Source: a virus. From it: a DNA stretch of 64,000 nucleotides. A model generated the notes under the pieces. The model was not told the origin of the DNA and made no database searches. It saw only the letters and a program-made list of their open reading frames with translations. The position numbers and the translations under genes were made by a program. Every line of letters begins with the position of its first letter. The stretch's first letter is position 1. This document shows, one piece after another, positions 7,648-15,669 of this stretch. The stretch covers positions 1-64,000 of IMG/VR virus record IMGVR_UViG_3300020198_000012, one strand, 5' to 3'.

Positions 7648-7667
7648 ATGGTTAATAAATATTAATA

Positions 7668-7727
7668 ATGAATATGAATATTATAGGTCATAAAAAACTA
7701 TTAAAGGCTTTGCAGAGAGAGTGTTGA
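7668..7727 (+). CDS. Possible 19-aa leader peptide
   Basis: Tiny basic frame beginning exactly where a leaderless transcript from the 7638 TATA box should start. It could be a leader peptide, or the ATG may be fortuitous and only mark the transcription start. No homology can be judged at this length. Confidence 0.35.
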   Translation: MNMNIIGHKKLLKALQREC

Positions 7728-7734
7728 TATAAAA

Positions 7735-7848
7735 GTGAGTATAGATATTGTTGAATCAGATGAAGACAAAGAACTTTACTTTGGTAAAAAGAAAACTAAA
7801 GAAGCCAGAGATATGTTAAATATAGAAGGAGAAGAAGATGACAGTTAG
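7735..7848 (+). CDS. Small acidic protein (37 aa), GTG start
   Basis: Charged frame from GTG, overlapping the next gene by 11 bases. The ribosome site is weak. It fills the gap between the leader ORF and 7838 in the same style as other small genes here. Confidence 0.4.
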   Translation: MSIDIVESDEDKELYFGKKKTKEARDMLNIEGEEDDS

Positions 7849-8275
7849 ACAAGCATTAGATAAAGTAACAGAAATTCTATCCACACCACAGCATCCCCAA
7901 ATAAAGGGAAAATTAATTGAATATGGCTATGCTGGTAATGGTGAAGTAATTATTTTGGGTAAATGTGCTTTAGGAGAGCTATCTTGTAGAGTAGGATTAC
8001 CTTTAAAACCACATCAACCCCCACCATATCATTCTACAATATTAACGCTTACAGGGTTTCCTGCTTGGATGTCTGAAGGTAACTTACCTACAATGAGAGC
8101 TAGTGTAGTAAATAAGGTTAATTTACTATGGTTTATAGATAGCTGTTTTGAAGGAAAAACCATAGAAGGAGAATCACATTTATCCAGTTATATCACTCTT
8201 ATGAATGACTATGGATTTACCTATCAACAAATTATTGAATTCCTTGAAACAACCTTCGGAGATATTGAAGATTAA
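7838..8275 (+). CDS. Uncharacterised protein (145 aa)
   Basis: Not recognised. Strong ribosome site AGAAGGAGAAGAAG just upstream. Mixed alpha/beta soluble protein with a Pro/His-rich loop (KPHQPPPYH, about residues 63-71). First sizable gene of the operon that leads into the AAA+/VWA pair; stop and next ATG overlap (TAATG). Confidence 0.78.
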   Translation: MTVRQALDKVTEILSTPQHPQIKGKLIEYGYAGNGEVIILGKCALGELSCRVGLPLKPHQPPPYHSTILTLTGFPAWMSEGNLPTMRASVVNKVNLLWFIDSCFEGKTIEGESHLSSYITLMNDYGFTYQQIIEFLETTFGDIED

Positions 8276-8673
8276 TGATGAAATGTCTTAACTGTGAATA
8301 TTGTAACCACTCAAAAACTACAGAGTGTCTTTTTTGTGGAGCATCACTGGTAAAAAATGTTGATGGAAAGATTATTCTTAACGGATCACCATTAGATATA
8401 TTACGTACTGTTTACACATGCTATGGATTTAATATAACTGACCTATTAGAACATGAATCAGATATTTATGTGGAAGTTGTAGAACCTATTGATTTACAAA
8501 ATAATAAATTTGTAGACATTCATTCCTTTTTACACACGAAAGGGATACATTTTTTAGGAGCTGTCAGTGATCATGGTTTATGGTATGCAACAGATAAATT
8601 ATTTAAAAATGGTTTTGACTGGAGATTAAAATCCGGTCGTTTTAGTTGTATAACTGATATGGGTGTATTATAA
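8275..8673 (+). CDS. Zinc-ribbon protein (132 aa)
   Basis: The N-terminus carries C-x2-C-x2-C and C-x2-C (residues 4-22), a zinc-ribbon head, followed by an uncharacterised alpha/beta domain of about 100 residues. The stop overlaps the start of the AAA+ ATPase gene, so it is probably co-translated with it. Confidence 0.75.
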   Translation: MMKCLNCEYCNHSKTTECLFCGASLVKNVDGKIILNGSPLDILRTVYTCYGFNITDLLEHESDIYVEVVEPIDLQNNKFVDIHSFLHTKGIHFLGAVSDHGLWYATDKLFKNGFDWRLKSGRFSCITDMGVL

Positions 8674-9623
8674 TGGAAGGAAATATAAAAGACAAACTTG
8701 CTTATTTAACTGAGCAAGGAATAAAGGGTAATTTGGTTGCTGGAAAAGTTCCAGTCATACCAATTAACTATGATATATATCTCCCAGAAAGATTTGGGAA
8801 ATATGTAGATATAGGCGGTCATCTTAAGACCATGAAGACCGTTATAGAGGAAAAAGATAACATACCATTCCTTATTGAAGGTGATAAGGGAATAGGTAAA
8901 ACTATGGTTGTGCATGAAGCATGTGCTGATTTGGATTGTCCCTTGATTACACATTCATGTTCTTCGGGAACAACAATGGGTGATATATTAGGAAGGTTGC
9001 AGTTACAAGGAGATGTATCTGTATTTCAGCTAGGTGTCCTACCTATTGCGATAGAGGTGGCAAATCATTATGGAAGAGCTGTCTTATATCTTGACGAGCT
9101 AAGCTCCCTAGAGCCAGAAATTCAAAAAATGTTGAATCCTGTACTTGATGACAGGCACAAAATAATTGTAAATGACAACCTTTACAAACTAAAAGGAGAC
9201 GCAACACTAACAGTTGTGGCGACAACAAATCCAGCAGATTATCAGGGATCAAACCCACTAAATGAAGACTTAAGAAGTAGGTTTATAGGAGAGATATGGT
9301 CTTATCCAAAATCCATAGAAGTGGCAAAGGTAATAGATTGGACAGATATACCAGTAGATGAGGTTAAGAAACCACTTCTAACATTAGCTACTGATACATT
9401 AAGTCTAAGGCAGGAAGGTGAAGTGGATTATGTATTATCTATAAGGGATATACATTTATTCACAAAAGCATATAGAATGTGGAAGAACAGTGGAATAACT
9501 GGATTAGAGAATATTTTGGAAAAGACAATACAGACAACCATATTGATAAAATATGAGGATTCAAAGCAAAGAGAGTTGATACAAAAACGTGCAATAGAAA
9601 CCTTTGGAGTTGGTAAGATATGA
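8673..9623 (+). CDS. MoxR/CobS-like AAA+ ATPase
   Basis: 316 aa AAA+ ATPase. Walker A GDKGIGKT at 70-77, Walker B VLYLDEL at 137-143, sensor-1 Asn in TTNP at 186, and arginines near 201-203. The motif spacing and GxxLQG-type insert match the MoxR/CobS branch. These ATPases remodel partner proteins through a VWA-domain adaptor, and the adjoining gene is exactly such a partner, overlapping by four bases. CobS-like genes occur in phages and in marine thaumarchaeal viruses, where their role is unsettled; true cobalt chelation is unlikely without a CobN. Cytoplasmic. Confidence 0.92.
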   Translation: MEGNIKDKLAYLTEQGIKGNLVAGKVPVIPINYDIYLPERFGKYVDIGGHLKTMKTVIEEKDNIPFLIEGDKGIGKTMVVHEACADLDCPLITHSCSSGTTMGDILGRLQLQGDVSVFQLGVLPIAIEVANHYGRAVLYLDELSSLEPEIQKMLNPVLDDRHKIIVNDNLYKLKGDATLTVVATTNPADYQGSNPLNEDLRSRFIGEIWSYPKSIEVAKVIDWTDIPVDEVKKPLLTLATDTLSLRQEGEVDYVLSIRDIHLFTKAYRMWKNSGITGLENILEKTIQTTILIKYEDSKQRELIQKRAIETFGVGKI

Positions 9624-11302
9624 AGAAAGGTCTATCTATAACAGAAAAAGAATTATTTTCCAAGACAGCATCTATTTTTGAAAATCTAAAGCACAAGAAA
9701 ATAGAGATACAATATGGACGCGGTGGGAATTATATATACCCTGAAAATGGAAAATTTGTCATTAATGTAGCCACGCCAGCAGAAAAGAATATTGAAAAAT
9801 ATACAGCGTTGAACCATGAATTGGGACATTACGTTTTTGACAGTTTTGGAAAGGATGTGAAACCCATTTTGTTTAAAGAGTGTAGAAGCTTTCCTGCAGT
9901 CTTAGAAGCGATTGCAAGAGACATGTATCTTGCCACATTTAATATTATAGAAGACCAGAGAATAGAATCTTTAATGGGACAAATATATTTGGGAACAAAT
10001 AAAAGATTCAAAAAGACCAGGGAAAAATTGGGAAAAGTTTGTACTCCAGCAAATGATCCTGTAAATGCGTTGCTATTTACTAGATTCATGAGAGATGATT
10101 TAGTTTTGCCAGATTTTGAATTGGCTAAACAGATAATAAAGGATGTAGAACTACAAAGTCCTGAAGGGGGAGTGGTTTTAACGATAGAATATATAAGAAA
10201 AGTGATCAATCCTTATCTACAAAAAAATGTAAATGATATACCAAAACTTCCTAATGGTGATCTAGTTACAGATGTTGGTGAGGTTAACGGAGATCTTAGT
10301 GAAGCAGCTCACTCATCAAAAAAGATGAATTCCAAATGTGATCATCAAGGTCTTTCAAAAGAAATGACACCAGAAGAACAACAGAATATAGAAAAAGGAA
10401 TGCCAATTCTTGAAGAATTAAAAGCTAAGGGAGAACTTTTAGTGGAAGGAGTGAAAGAGGAGTTACAGAAGAATTTACTTGGTGGAAAGAAATTATTACC
10501 TGCAAGTCAAGTTGATATTGATATAATAAACAGGACTAGGGGAAACCCCTATATTCCTGATACTATGGTTGCAAGACAACTTAATAAGATATTCCGACAG
10601 CTGCAAGAAAAATCAAAACATGGTTTTACTGATTCAGGTGACGAGATTTCAATACAACAGGTGATAAAAAGAAAAGCTACGGGACATGGAGATGCATTTA
10701 TGGATTTAAGAAGGAAATCAAAATTACATATAATGTTGGCAATAGATGGTAGCGGATCTATGCAGATGAATAGAATAGGCACCGCAAGGGATTTGGTAGC
10801 AACATTATATGATAGTCTTAAAAACATACGCCATGTCAATCTTCAGGCAGTTGTGTGGTCGTCTAATAGTAAAGGAAATCTTGGTTTAACACCGATTGAA
10901 AGTAAAAGAGATGTTGATAAAATAGATTGTTCCGATTCTTATGAATTGACACCAACTCATATAGCAGTAGATTACAGTAGAAAAGTTTTACAGAGTATGG
11001 GCGGTGGTAATAAAGTAATGATAATTTTAACAGATGGTGAGCCAAATTATTCGAAAAATCATCGTCAAATAGCCTCGGCGACAATAGCGGAGGAGACAGA
11101 ACGCAGTGTTAGAAAGGCAAGAAGTAACGGGATTAAGGTTATAGGTATATTAATTGGCCATGGGAATGTCTATGATATGGAAATCATGTTTGGTAAAAAG
11201 AATTTCATACATTGTAGATCCATGAACGATGCATCAGATAAACTGGTAAGGCAGTTTAGTAGAATTGTGGTGAAACAGATCAGGAGGAAAGGTAAGGTAT
11301 GA
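9620..11302 (+). CDS. VWA-domain protein with metallopeptidase-like N-terminus (CobT-like)
   Basis: 560 aa. A zincin-like HELGH at 66-70 is followed by a conserved-looking EDQRIE at 111-116, a possible third zinc ligand. The C-terminal von Willebrand A domain has the MIDAS motif DGSGS at 376-380, Thr near 444-446 and TDGEP at 471-475. The AAA+ gene just upstream overlaps it (ATGA), the standard MoxR-VWA or CobS-CobT pairing. The predicted job is an ATP-driven remodelling or maturation machine; whether the zinc site cleaves protein is unknown. No signal peptide, so it acts inside the cell. Confidence 0.9.
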   Translation: MKKGLSITEKELFSKTASIFENLKHKKIEIQYGRGGNYIYPENGKFVINVATPAEKNIEKYTALNHELGHYVFDSFGKDVKPILFKECRSFPAVLEAIARDMYLATFNIIEDQRIESLMGQIYLGTNKRFKKTREKLGKVCTPANDPVNALLFTRFMRDDLVLPDFELAKQIIKDVELQSPEGGVVLTIEYIRKVINPYLQKNVNDIPKLPNGDLVTDVGEVNGDLSEAAHSSKKMNSKCDHQGLSKEMTPEEQQNIEKGMPILEELKAKGELLVEGVKEELQKNLLGGKKLLPASQVDIDIINRTRGNPYIPDTMVARQLNKIFRQLQEKSKHGFTDSGDEISIQQVIKRKATGHGDAFMDLRRKSKLHIMLAIDGSGSMQMNRIGTARDLVATLYDSLKNIRHVNLQAVVWSSNSKGNLGLTPIESKRDVDKIDCSDSYELTPTHIAVDYSRKVLQSMGGGNKVMIILTDGEPNYSKNHRQIASATIAEETERSVRKARSNGIKVIGILIGHGNVYDMEIMFGKKNFIHCRSMNDASDKLVRQFSRIVVKQIRRKGKV

Positions 11303-11736
11303 TATGGACTAAAATAGGTAATTGTGATGTTGACAGTGGTCAAATAATTATCATCGATCCTTGTTATATTCTTCCTGATCATAGAAATGCTAAGATAGAA
11401 CATACCTATGATGAGCTATTAGCTAACATAGGTATAGAACCCACTACAGATAAAGATCTCCCAGTTTCATCAAATGAAACAGAACATCCAATAGAAATAT
11501 TTGGAGGAGTTAATAGCCCTACAAAAGATGGTGATGGATGTTTTCCAGTTTATGCATTACATGAACATCCTATGGATAATCGACCTCTTGCATTAATGAT
11601 AGATTTTTCAGGAAGCGAATGTGAAGGATGCGGCGAGGCAGTTTCTGATATAGAATATATAAATAAATGTAAAACACACGGACAATGTTGCAGAGAATGT
11701 GGAGATCCTTCTTGTGAAGGAGATTGTGGTGACTAG
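11299..11736 (+). CDS. DPCY-motif viral protein with Cys-rich tail (145 aa)
   Basis: The N-terminal part shows the pattern VDSG...IIDPCYIL (residues 11-26) and GDGCFPVY (about 77-84), which recurs in small beta-rich phage proteins of unknown function. The last 40 residues add nine cysteines (CEGCGEA, CCRECGDPSCEGDC), probably binding two zincs. Overlaps the VWA gene by four bases, so it may work with the AAA+/VWA pair. Confidence 0.75.
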   Translation: MIWTKIGNCDVDSGQIIIIDPCYILPDHRNAKIEHTYDELLANIGIEPTTDKDLPVSSNETEHPIEIFGGVNSPTKDGDGCFPVYALHEHPMDNRPLALMIDFSGSECEGCGEAVSDIEYINKCKTHGQCCRECGDPSCEGDCGD

Positions 11737-11739
11737 TAC

Positions 11740-11949
11740 ATGATCACTGAAAAAACTTTCCTAACAGCGATATTATTTCGCTTCTACGAATATGAGTGGG
11801 ATCCTATAGTAGCAATGATAATTTGTGAAAAATTAGGGTTTAGAGAAGAATTATTATCCGAAATAGGAAAAGAGATGATGGATAAAGTAGACTCAGGAGA
11901 GATATCTGAAGACGCTGTACCAAATGCCTTGGATCTGTTAAATCAATAA
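11740..11949 (+). CDS. Small acidic helical protein (69 aa)
   Basis: Not recognised. Helix-rich, with a hydrophobic first half and an acidic second half. Starts three bases after the previous stop. Last gene of this operon; a promoter follows. Confidence 0.65.
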   Translation: MITEKTFLTAILFRFYEYEWDPIVAMIICEKLGFREELLSEIGKEMMDKVDSGEISEDAVPNALDLLNQ

Positions 11950-12002
11950 TTACAAAGAACGTAACAATTCCTCATTTTCCTCGTGGGTTTTGTAGTAAAT
12001 AA

Positions 12003-12013
12003 TTTATATAAAG
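12003..12013 (+). promoter_or_regulatory. TATA-box promoter
   Basis: TTTATATAAAG lies 35 nt before the ATG at 12043, which predicts a start near 12033 and a very short leader containing the site TTAGGAGAA. Confidence 0.6.
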
Positions 12014-12042
12014 CTAAAGAGACTTTTTTATTAGGAGAAAAC

Positions 12043-12387
12043 ATGAACAAAAACCAATTAGAACAATTCGCTGACATAGGTATTAAAGACCCTCCTAGAG
12101 AAACACCAACATGTAAAGATGCAATAGTGGAGATCTTGAAGAGAGATTCTTCAGGAAAGATGCTACCAACCAGAGCAATCAAAGAATCTTTGATGCTTCT
12201 AGGATTTGCGCACAGCAACCCAATAGTTCACTCATCTTTAAAGAAACTAGTTTCTGAAGGTATAGTAGAATCTACTTCTCCAAAAGACGGAAAGAAGAAA
12301 TACTATAGACTAAAGGGGTCTTTGGTTACTATCAGTGGGGAAGAAAATACCTCAGAAGAGAAAGACCTAAATCCAGACGAGGATTAA
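12043..12387 (+). CDS. Winged-helix transcription regulator (114 aa)
   Basis: Predicted winged helix-turn-helix: helices over about residues 22-60, then a wing-like segment with VESTSPKDGKKKYYRL at 69-84. ATG at 12043 is preferred over the upstream in-frame ATG at 11983 because TTAGGAGAA precedes it and the TATA box lies between the two. The acidic tail (residues 95-114) is followed by a hairpin terminator. Monocistronic, as expected for a regulator. Target unknown. Confidence 0.8.
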   Translation: MNKNQLEQFADIGIKDPPRETPTCKDAIVEILKRDSSGKMLPTRAIKESLMLLGFAHSNPIVHSSLKKLVSEGIVESTSPKDGKKKYYRLKGSLVTISGEENTSEEKDLNPDED

Positions 12388-12411
12388 GAAGGAACTTTCC
12401 TTCTCTTTTTT
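12387..12411 (+). terminator. Hairpin plus T-run terminator
   Basis: AGAAGGAA (12387-12394) pairs with TTCCTTCT (12397-12404), followed by CTTTTTT. A perfect 8-bp stem with a U-tract right after the regulator gene. Confidence 0.65.
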
Positions 12412-12420
12412 CTGCTAACA

Positions 12421-12431
12421 TATTTAAATAA
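12421..12431 (+). promoter_or_regulatory. TATA-box promoter of the HerA operon
   Basis: TATTTAAATA sits 33 nt before the ATG at 12459. The start codon is preceded by ATTATTAATAATAAT, the same AT-rich initiator seen before other leaderless-type genes. Confidence 0.6.
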
Positions 12432-12458
12432 TACATCATCCCTATTATTAATAATAAT

Positions 12459-12746
12459 ATGATCCAAAAAATATTAGCAACTGGTTCTTTAATTAGTCTG
12501 TTAATAGCTAGTCCAATTGCTATTGTCATAGGAACATCTCACCCATTATGGATGGGATTGGTGTTTGTGGTAATTATTGATCTGGTTTTTCTAATAACTT
12601 TAAGTTTAATCAAATTTAATAATAAATTAATAGGCATTATTGATGATACAATACATAATAAAGAGGATCTAACATTTGATTTGGATGGTAAAGGAGATTT
12701 TACATTAACTAAAGGATGGACTAAGGAAGGGAAAAAGATTGATTAA
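12459..12746 (+). CDS. Small membrane protein (95 aa, two TM segments)
   Basis: Two hydrophobic segments (about residues 7-28 and 31-53) followed by a charged cytoplasmic tail of about 40 residues. First gene of the operon that ends in the HerA-like ATPase, which itself has a C-terminal membrane anchor, so both may sit at the membrane. No family recognised. Confidence 0.75.
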   Translation: MIQKILATGSLISLLIASPIAIVIGTSHPLWMGLVFVVIIDLVFLITLSLIKFNNKLIGIIDDTIHNKEDLTFDLDGKGDFTLTKGWTKEGKKID

Positions 12747-12834
12747 AAGGGAACTTCATGATTTAGGAGATCTAAAACCTAGCCAAGGGTTTAAAAGAAT
12801 AGCAGAGGTGTTAGAGGTTTTAATATATGAATAA
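12739..12834 (+). CDS. Small protein (31 aa), TTG start
   Basis: Short frame overlapping both neighbours by eight bases, with GGAAGGG upstream of the TTG. No motif. Its main value may be translational coupling of the flanking genes. Confidence 0.42.
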   Translation: MIKRELHDLGDLKPSQGFKRIAEVLEVLIYE

Positions 12835-13093
12835 CATGGAAAAGATTAAACAACTAGGGGAAATAGGAACAACCAAGCTACCAGATAATGGGCGAGAGAT
12901 GATATTAACGGCATTTAACACCTATCCTACTAGATGGTTTACTGCTAACATGCTTGCAGTCCCATTAGAATTGTCTTTAAATTATACATATAAAATATGT
13001 GAATCCTTGTCTATGAATAGAATTGTAGAAAAACGAGGTGTTGGTAAGAAAACTTATTACCGCTATCGCAAAGAGGAACTTGTTGGCAGGTAA
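12827..13093 (+). CDS. Winged-helix DNA-binding protein (88 aa)
   Basis: Residues 24-84 match a winged helix fold: helical pair, recognition helix (LSLNYTYKICESLSMN) and a wing ending KKTYYRYRK. Its C-terminal pattern (VEKRGVGKKTYYRYR) resembles the wings of the regulators at 12043 and 22718, suggesting one expanded family. Overlaps the HerA-like gene by 11 bases. Confidence 0.78.
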   Translation: MNNMEKIKQLGEIGTTKLPDNGREMILTAFNTYPTRWFTANMLAVPLELSLNYTYKICESLSMNRIVEKRGVGKKTYYRYRKEELVGR

Positions 13094-14081
13094 GACACTT
13101 GAAATCGGAACATCAATCCCTAAGGAAATTGTTACCAAAGTGCAGGCTATACTCGCTAAACGTGATTCTGGAAAAACATATACTGCAGGAGTTGAAGAAG
13201 AAGAATTGATGAAACTAGAACAACCGATTGTAGTGATAGATGGTATGCATGCACATTATGGGTTAAGGAGTAAATATCCTATACCAATATTAGGACCAAT
13301 TGATCCTAAAGAAAAGGTCTTTTCACCTGATATAGAACTTCGTGAAACAGATGCTGAACTAGTAGCGGAAATGATAGTTTCATTAAATCAAAGTTGTATA
13401 TTGGATATTTCGAACTGGGATGAAGAAACTCAGCGAAGCTTTGTAGCAGGATTTCTTGAAAAATTATTTCAATTAAATGATTCTCCTAGACATATCTTTG
13501 TAGAAGAAGCTGATTCTTTTGCTCCTCAAAAAGGAATTACAGAGAATGGTAGATTGTCAAAATATGCTTTAAATAAGATAGTTAGAAGAGGAAGAGGTAG
13601 AGGGTTAGGTGTTACAATGATTACACAAAGACCAGCTGTAATAGATAAAGATATTTTAACCCAGGCCGATGTTTATATTATTAAGAACTTTATAGCAGAA
13701 CAAGATATAAAAGCTATTAAAGGACTAATTACCAATTTTAATCTAAGTAAACAACTAGTAACGAAAACTTTAGAAAAAATTTCTAAATTTAAACCAATGG
13801 AAGCATTATTATACTCTCCATCATGGTTAGATAGGTTAGATGTTTTTAATGTTAGAACAAGAGAAACTTATCATGCAGGTAGAACACCTGAATATAACGA
13901 GAACATTAACTTCCATGCTATTCCAATCAATGTTGAAAAGATAATACAATTTCTTAATAATCAATTATTCCATCAAGAAGAAGAAATTGTTGTAACTGAG
14001 AATGGTCTTACTTTAAAGGAGAAAATAGCAATGTTTGGAGGAGCTTCTATAGCAATAATAATAATGGTGTGTTTAATATGA
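13083..14081 (+). CDS. HerA/VirB4-like P-loop ATPase with C-terminal membrane anchor
   Basis: About 332 aa. Walker A AKRDSGKT at 25-32, Walker B HIFVEEAD at 137-144, then a GRGRGLGVTMITQRP block of the kind found in HerA-FtsK ATPases (DUF87). The TTG at 13083 is preferred to the ATG at 13038 because GAGGA lies just upstream and the Walker A then falls at the usual N-terminal distance. The C-terminus ends in a hydrophobic segment (ASIAIIIMVCLI), unusual for HerA. In archaea HerA translocates DNA; in viruses relatives drive genome packaging or replication. Here a membrane-linked DNA motor is inferred. Confidence 0.87.
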   Translation: MAGKTLEIGTSIPKEIVTKVQAILAKRDSGKTYTAGVEEEELMKLEQPIVVIDGMHAHYGLRSKYPIPILGPIDPKEKVFSPDIELRETDAELVAEMIVSLNQSCILDISNWDEETQRSFVAGFLEKLFQLNDSPRHIFVEEADSFAPQKGITENGRLSKYALNKIVRRGRGRGLGVTMITQRPAVIDKDILTQADVYIIKNFIAEQDIKAIKGLITNFNLSKQLVTKTLEKISKFKPMEALLYSPSWLDRLDVFNVRTRETYHAGRTPEYNENINFHAIPINVEKIIQFLNNQLFHQEEEIVVTENGLTLKEKIAMFGGASIAIIIMVCLI

Positions 14082-14404
14082 AACCAATAGCTAAAATAAC
14101 TTTAGAGGAAACAGAAAAACTGCGCTTCTTATATGAACAAGCTAATAAGACTGATGACCAAGTAGATAGACAAAAGCTAAAAGATTTCCTAGATCAACTA
14201 GGAGAAAAATATCAATATGAGCCTCAGAGAGTTGGAATAGATACTAAAGGAAATGTTAATCTTCTTTCAGAAGAAATAGTTTTTGTAGTTATTGATATAC
14301 AACAAAATAATATTGTTAAGGTATTCCAATCAAAGAAAAAAGCTATGACCTTTGCAGCTAAATCTCCTATAAAATATAATGTAATAGAGGTAGAACTAGT
14401 TTGA
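14078..14404 (+). CDS. Uncharacterised protein (108 aa)
   Basis: Not recognised. The ATG at 14078 overlaps the HerA-like stop (ATGA) and is preferred to 14069. Charged helical N-terminus and a beta-rich C-terminus. Next gene starts in an overlap. Confidence 0.72.
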   Translation: MKPIAKITLEETEKLRFLYEQANKTDDQVDRQKLKDFLDQLGEKYQYEPQRVGIDTKGNVNLLSEEIVFVVIDIQQNNIVKVFQSKKKAMTFAAKSPIKYNVIEVELV

Positions 14405-14610
14405 CTAATCATACAGTCTTTATAATGGTTCAAGAAGATGGCGAACCTAAAAGTAGAAAGGTTTTGAAATTGCCTCAAATAGTTGGTATTATTAAAATAT
14501 TTGATATCCCAAATAAGATAACTACTCCCCAAGAATTGTTTGAAGAAGTTAAATATGCTATAGGACATTATGAAATAGTATGGGTAAATATAGGAAATGA
14601 AGATGACTAA
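14401..14610 (+). CDS. Uncharacterised protein (69 aa), TTG start
   Basis: Not recognised. TTG overlaps the previous TGA (TTGA); AGAGGTAGAA upstream can serve as ribosome site. Small alpha/beta composition, no cysteines. Confidence 0.65.
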   Translation: MTNHTVFIMVQEDGEPKSRKVLKLPQIVGIIKIFDIPNKITTPQELFEEVKYAIGHYEIVWVNIGNEDD

Positions 14611-14842
14611 TCAATACTTGGAAGAGAAATTTCATCAAAAAGTTAAAGAAGTTATCCAGCATCAATTAGCTGATGGTACCATGGTATCATTCTGGTATGG
14701 AGAAGCTGTTAAAAAAGAAGCTATATTAGATGGTATTAGAAAGATTCTCAGCCAACACATACCTCTTGAAGAGAAAATAGACGATATTGATAGCTTGATT
14801 AAATGTATTCCAAAAGGAATTACTGTAGGAAAATTAATATGA
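14603..14842 (+). CDS. Uncharacterised protein (79 aa)
   Basis: Not recognised. ATG 14603 is chosen over 14597 because TAGGAA lies seven bases upstream of it. Helix-rich, with a DxDID-like acidic stretch near the end. ATGA overlap with the following zinc protein. Confidence 0.68.
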   Translation: MTNQYLEEKFHQKVKEVIQHQLADGTMVSFWYGEAVKKEAILDGIRKILSQHIPLEEKIDDIDSLIKCIPKGITVGKLI

Positions 14843-14994
14843 CTGAAGATAAAATTTCTTGGTGTAGAACCTGTAAAATATATGAAGGTAAACCGTTTCT
14901 ATGTGGGAATTGTCAATGGACAATGTATCAAAGGTATTTACTAGAAATAGAAATCGATAGAAAATGTAAAGAAGCTGAAGAAAAATGTCTATGA
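14839..14994 (+). CDS. Zinc-binding mini-protein (51 aa)
   Basis: The ATG at 14839 overlaps the previous stop (ATGA) and is better than the upstream in-frame 14803. C-x2-C (9-12) and C-x2-C (22-25) form a zinc knuckle, followed by a charged helix ending in two more cysteines. Confidence 0.62.
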   Translation: MTEDKISWCRTCKIYEGKPFLCGNCQWTMYQRYLLEIEIDRKCKEAEEKCL

Positions 14995-15176
14995 TCCCAC
15001 CAAAAAGCAGTTCTGCAGGAGATGGAATGCCTATAAAATGCTATTATTGTAGAGAAGAAACCACCACGGATAAAGTTATATCCTCTCCAGATGGAAAACC
15101 AACTTGTCCTAAATGTATTACAACAGAGTTTAAAAGTTTTATTTCCTATGGGAAAGATATAGATTCACTACGATAA
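14985..15176 (+). CDS. Zinc-ribbon protein (63 aa)
   Basis: C-x2-C (residues 19-22) and C-x2-C (41-44) separated by a beta-hairpin-like stretch, a typical zinc ribbon. Overlaps the previous gene by ten bases. Confidence 0.65.
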   Translation: MSMIPPKSSSAGDGMPIKCYYCREETTTDKVISSPDGKPTCPKCITTEFKSFISYGKDIDSLR

Positions 15177-15278
15177 ATGGCTTTTAAAGATATGGTTAGT
15201 AAATGGTGTGGTCGATGTGAAGATTGGACTGGACATTTAGATAATATTTGTAGCAGGTGTGAAGAAGACAATGGATGA
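15177..15278 (+). CDS. Zinc-ribbon mini-protein (33 aa)
   Basis: C-x2-C at 11-14 and C-x2-C at 25-28; fits directly after the preceding stop (TAAATG). Too short for a family name. Confidence 0.55.
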   Translation: MAFKDMVSKWCGRCEDWTGHLDNICSRCEEDNG

Positions 15279-15287
15279 TGTGTTATA

Positions 15288-15545
15288 ATGCCATATATAT
15301 CTAAACAGTTAAGAGAAAATATTGACGCAACCTTGGCAATGCCCTTAATACATAAACTAGGGGAATTAAATTATACTATAACTAAACTAATCCAAAGTTA
15401 TTTAGACGATAATGGAGGAAGTTCCTATGACAATTTCAATGGGATCATTGGAGTTTTAGAATGTTGTAAACAAGAACTCTATAGAAGATTAGTTGCTCCT
15501 TATGAAGACAAAAAGAAAGAATTAAACGGTGATGTGTTTGAGTGA
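15288..15545 (+). CDS. Uncharacterised helical protein (85 aa)
   Basis: Not recognised. All-helical, charged, no cysteine motif. Starts shortly after the zinc protein; its end contains the ribosome site of the next frame. Confidence 0.7.
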   Translation: MPYISKQLRENIDATLAMPLIHKLGELNYTITKLIQSYLDDNGGSSYDNFNGIIGVLECCKQELYRRLVAPYEDKKKELNGDVFE

Positions 15546-15669
15546 AAAATTTTGTAAAGAATGTCTAGAAAAATTAGATGAAACTAATATTATTCCTGGT
15601 TATGAGGATGTTATAGAGTGTTCTTATTGTGGATACCCTAATGCTCCTGGAGATTGGTTTGAGATTTAA
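15538..15669 (+). CDS. Zinc-ribbon mini-protein (43 aa), TTG start
   Basis: GGTGATG at 15528-15534 precedes the TTG. C-x2-C (6-9) and C-x2-C (28-31) form a four-Cys zinc site. Overlaps the following gene by 11 bases. Confidence 0.58.
   Translation: MSEKFCKECLEKLDETNIIPGYEDVIECSYCGYPNAPGDWFEI

Noticed and set aside
9829-11084. Minus-strand frames opposite the VWA gene
   Set aside because: Antisense shadows of a well-supported gene with clear domains.
13038-13082. Upstream ATG start for the HerA-like gene
   Set aside because: It would place 15 unsupported residues inside the winged-helix gene; TTG 13083 has a better site and motif spacing.
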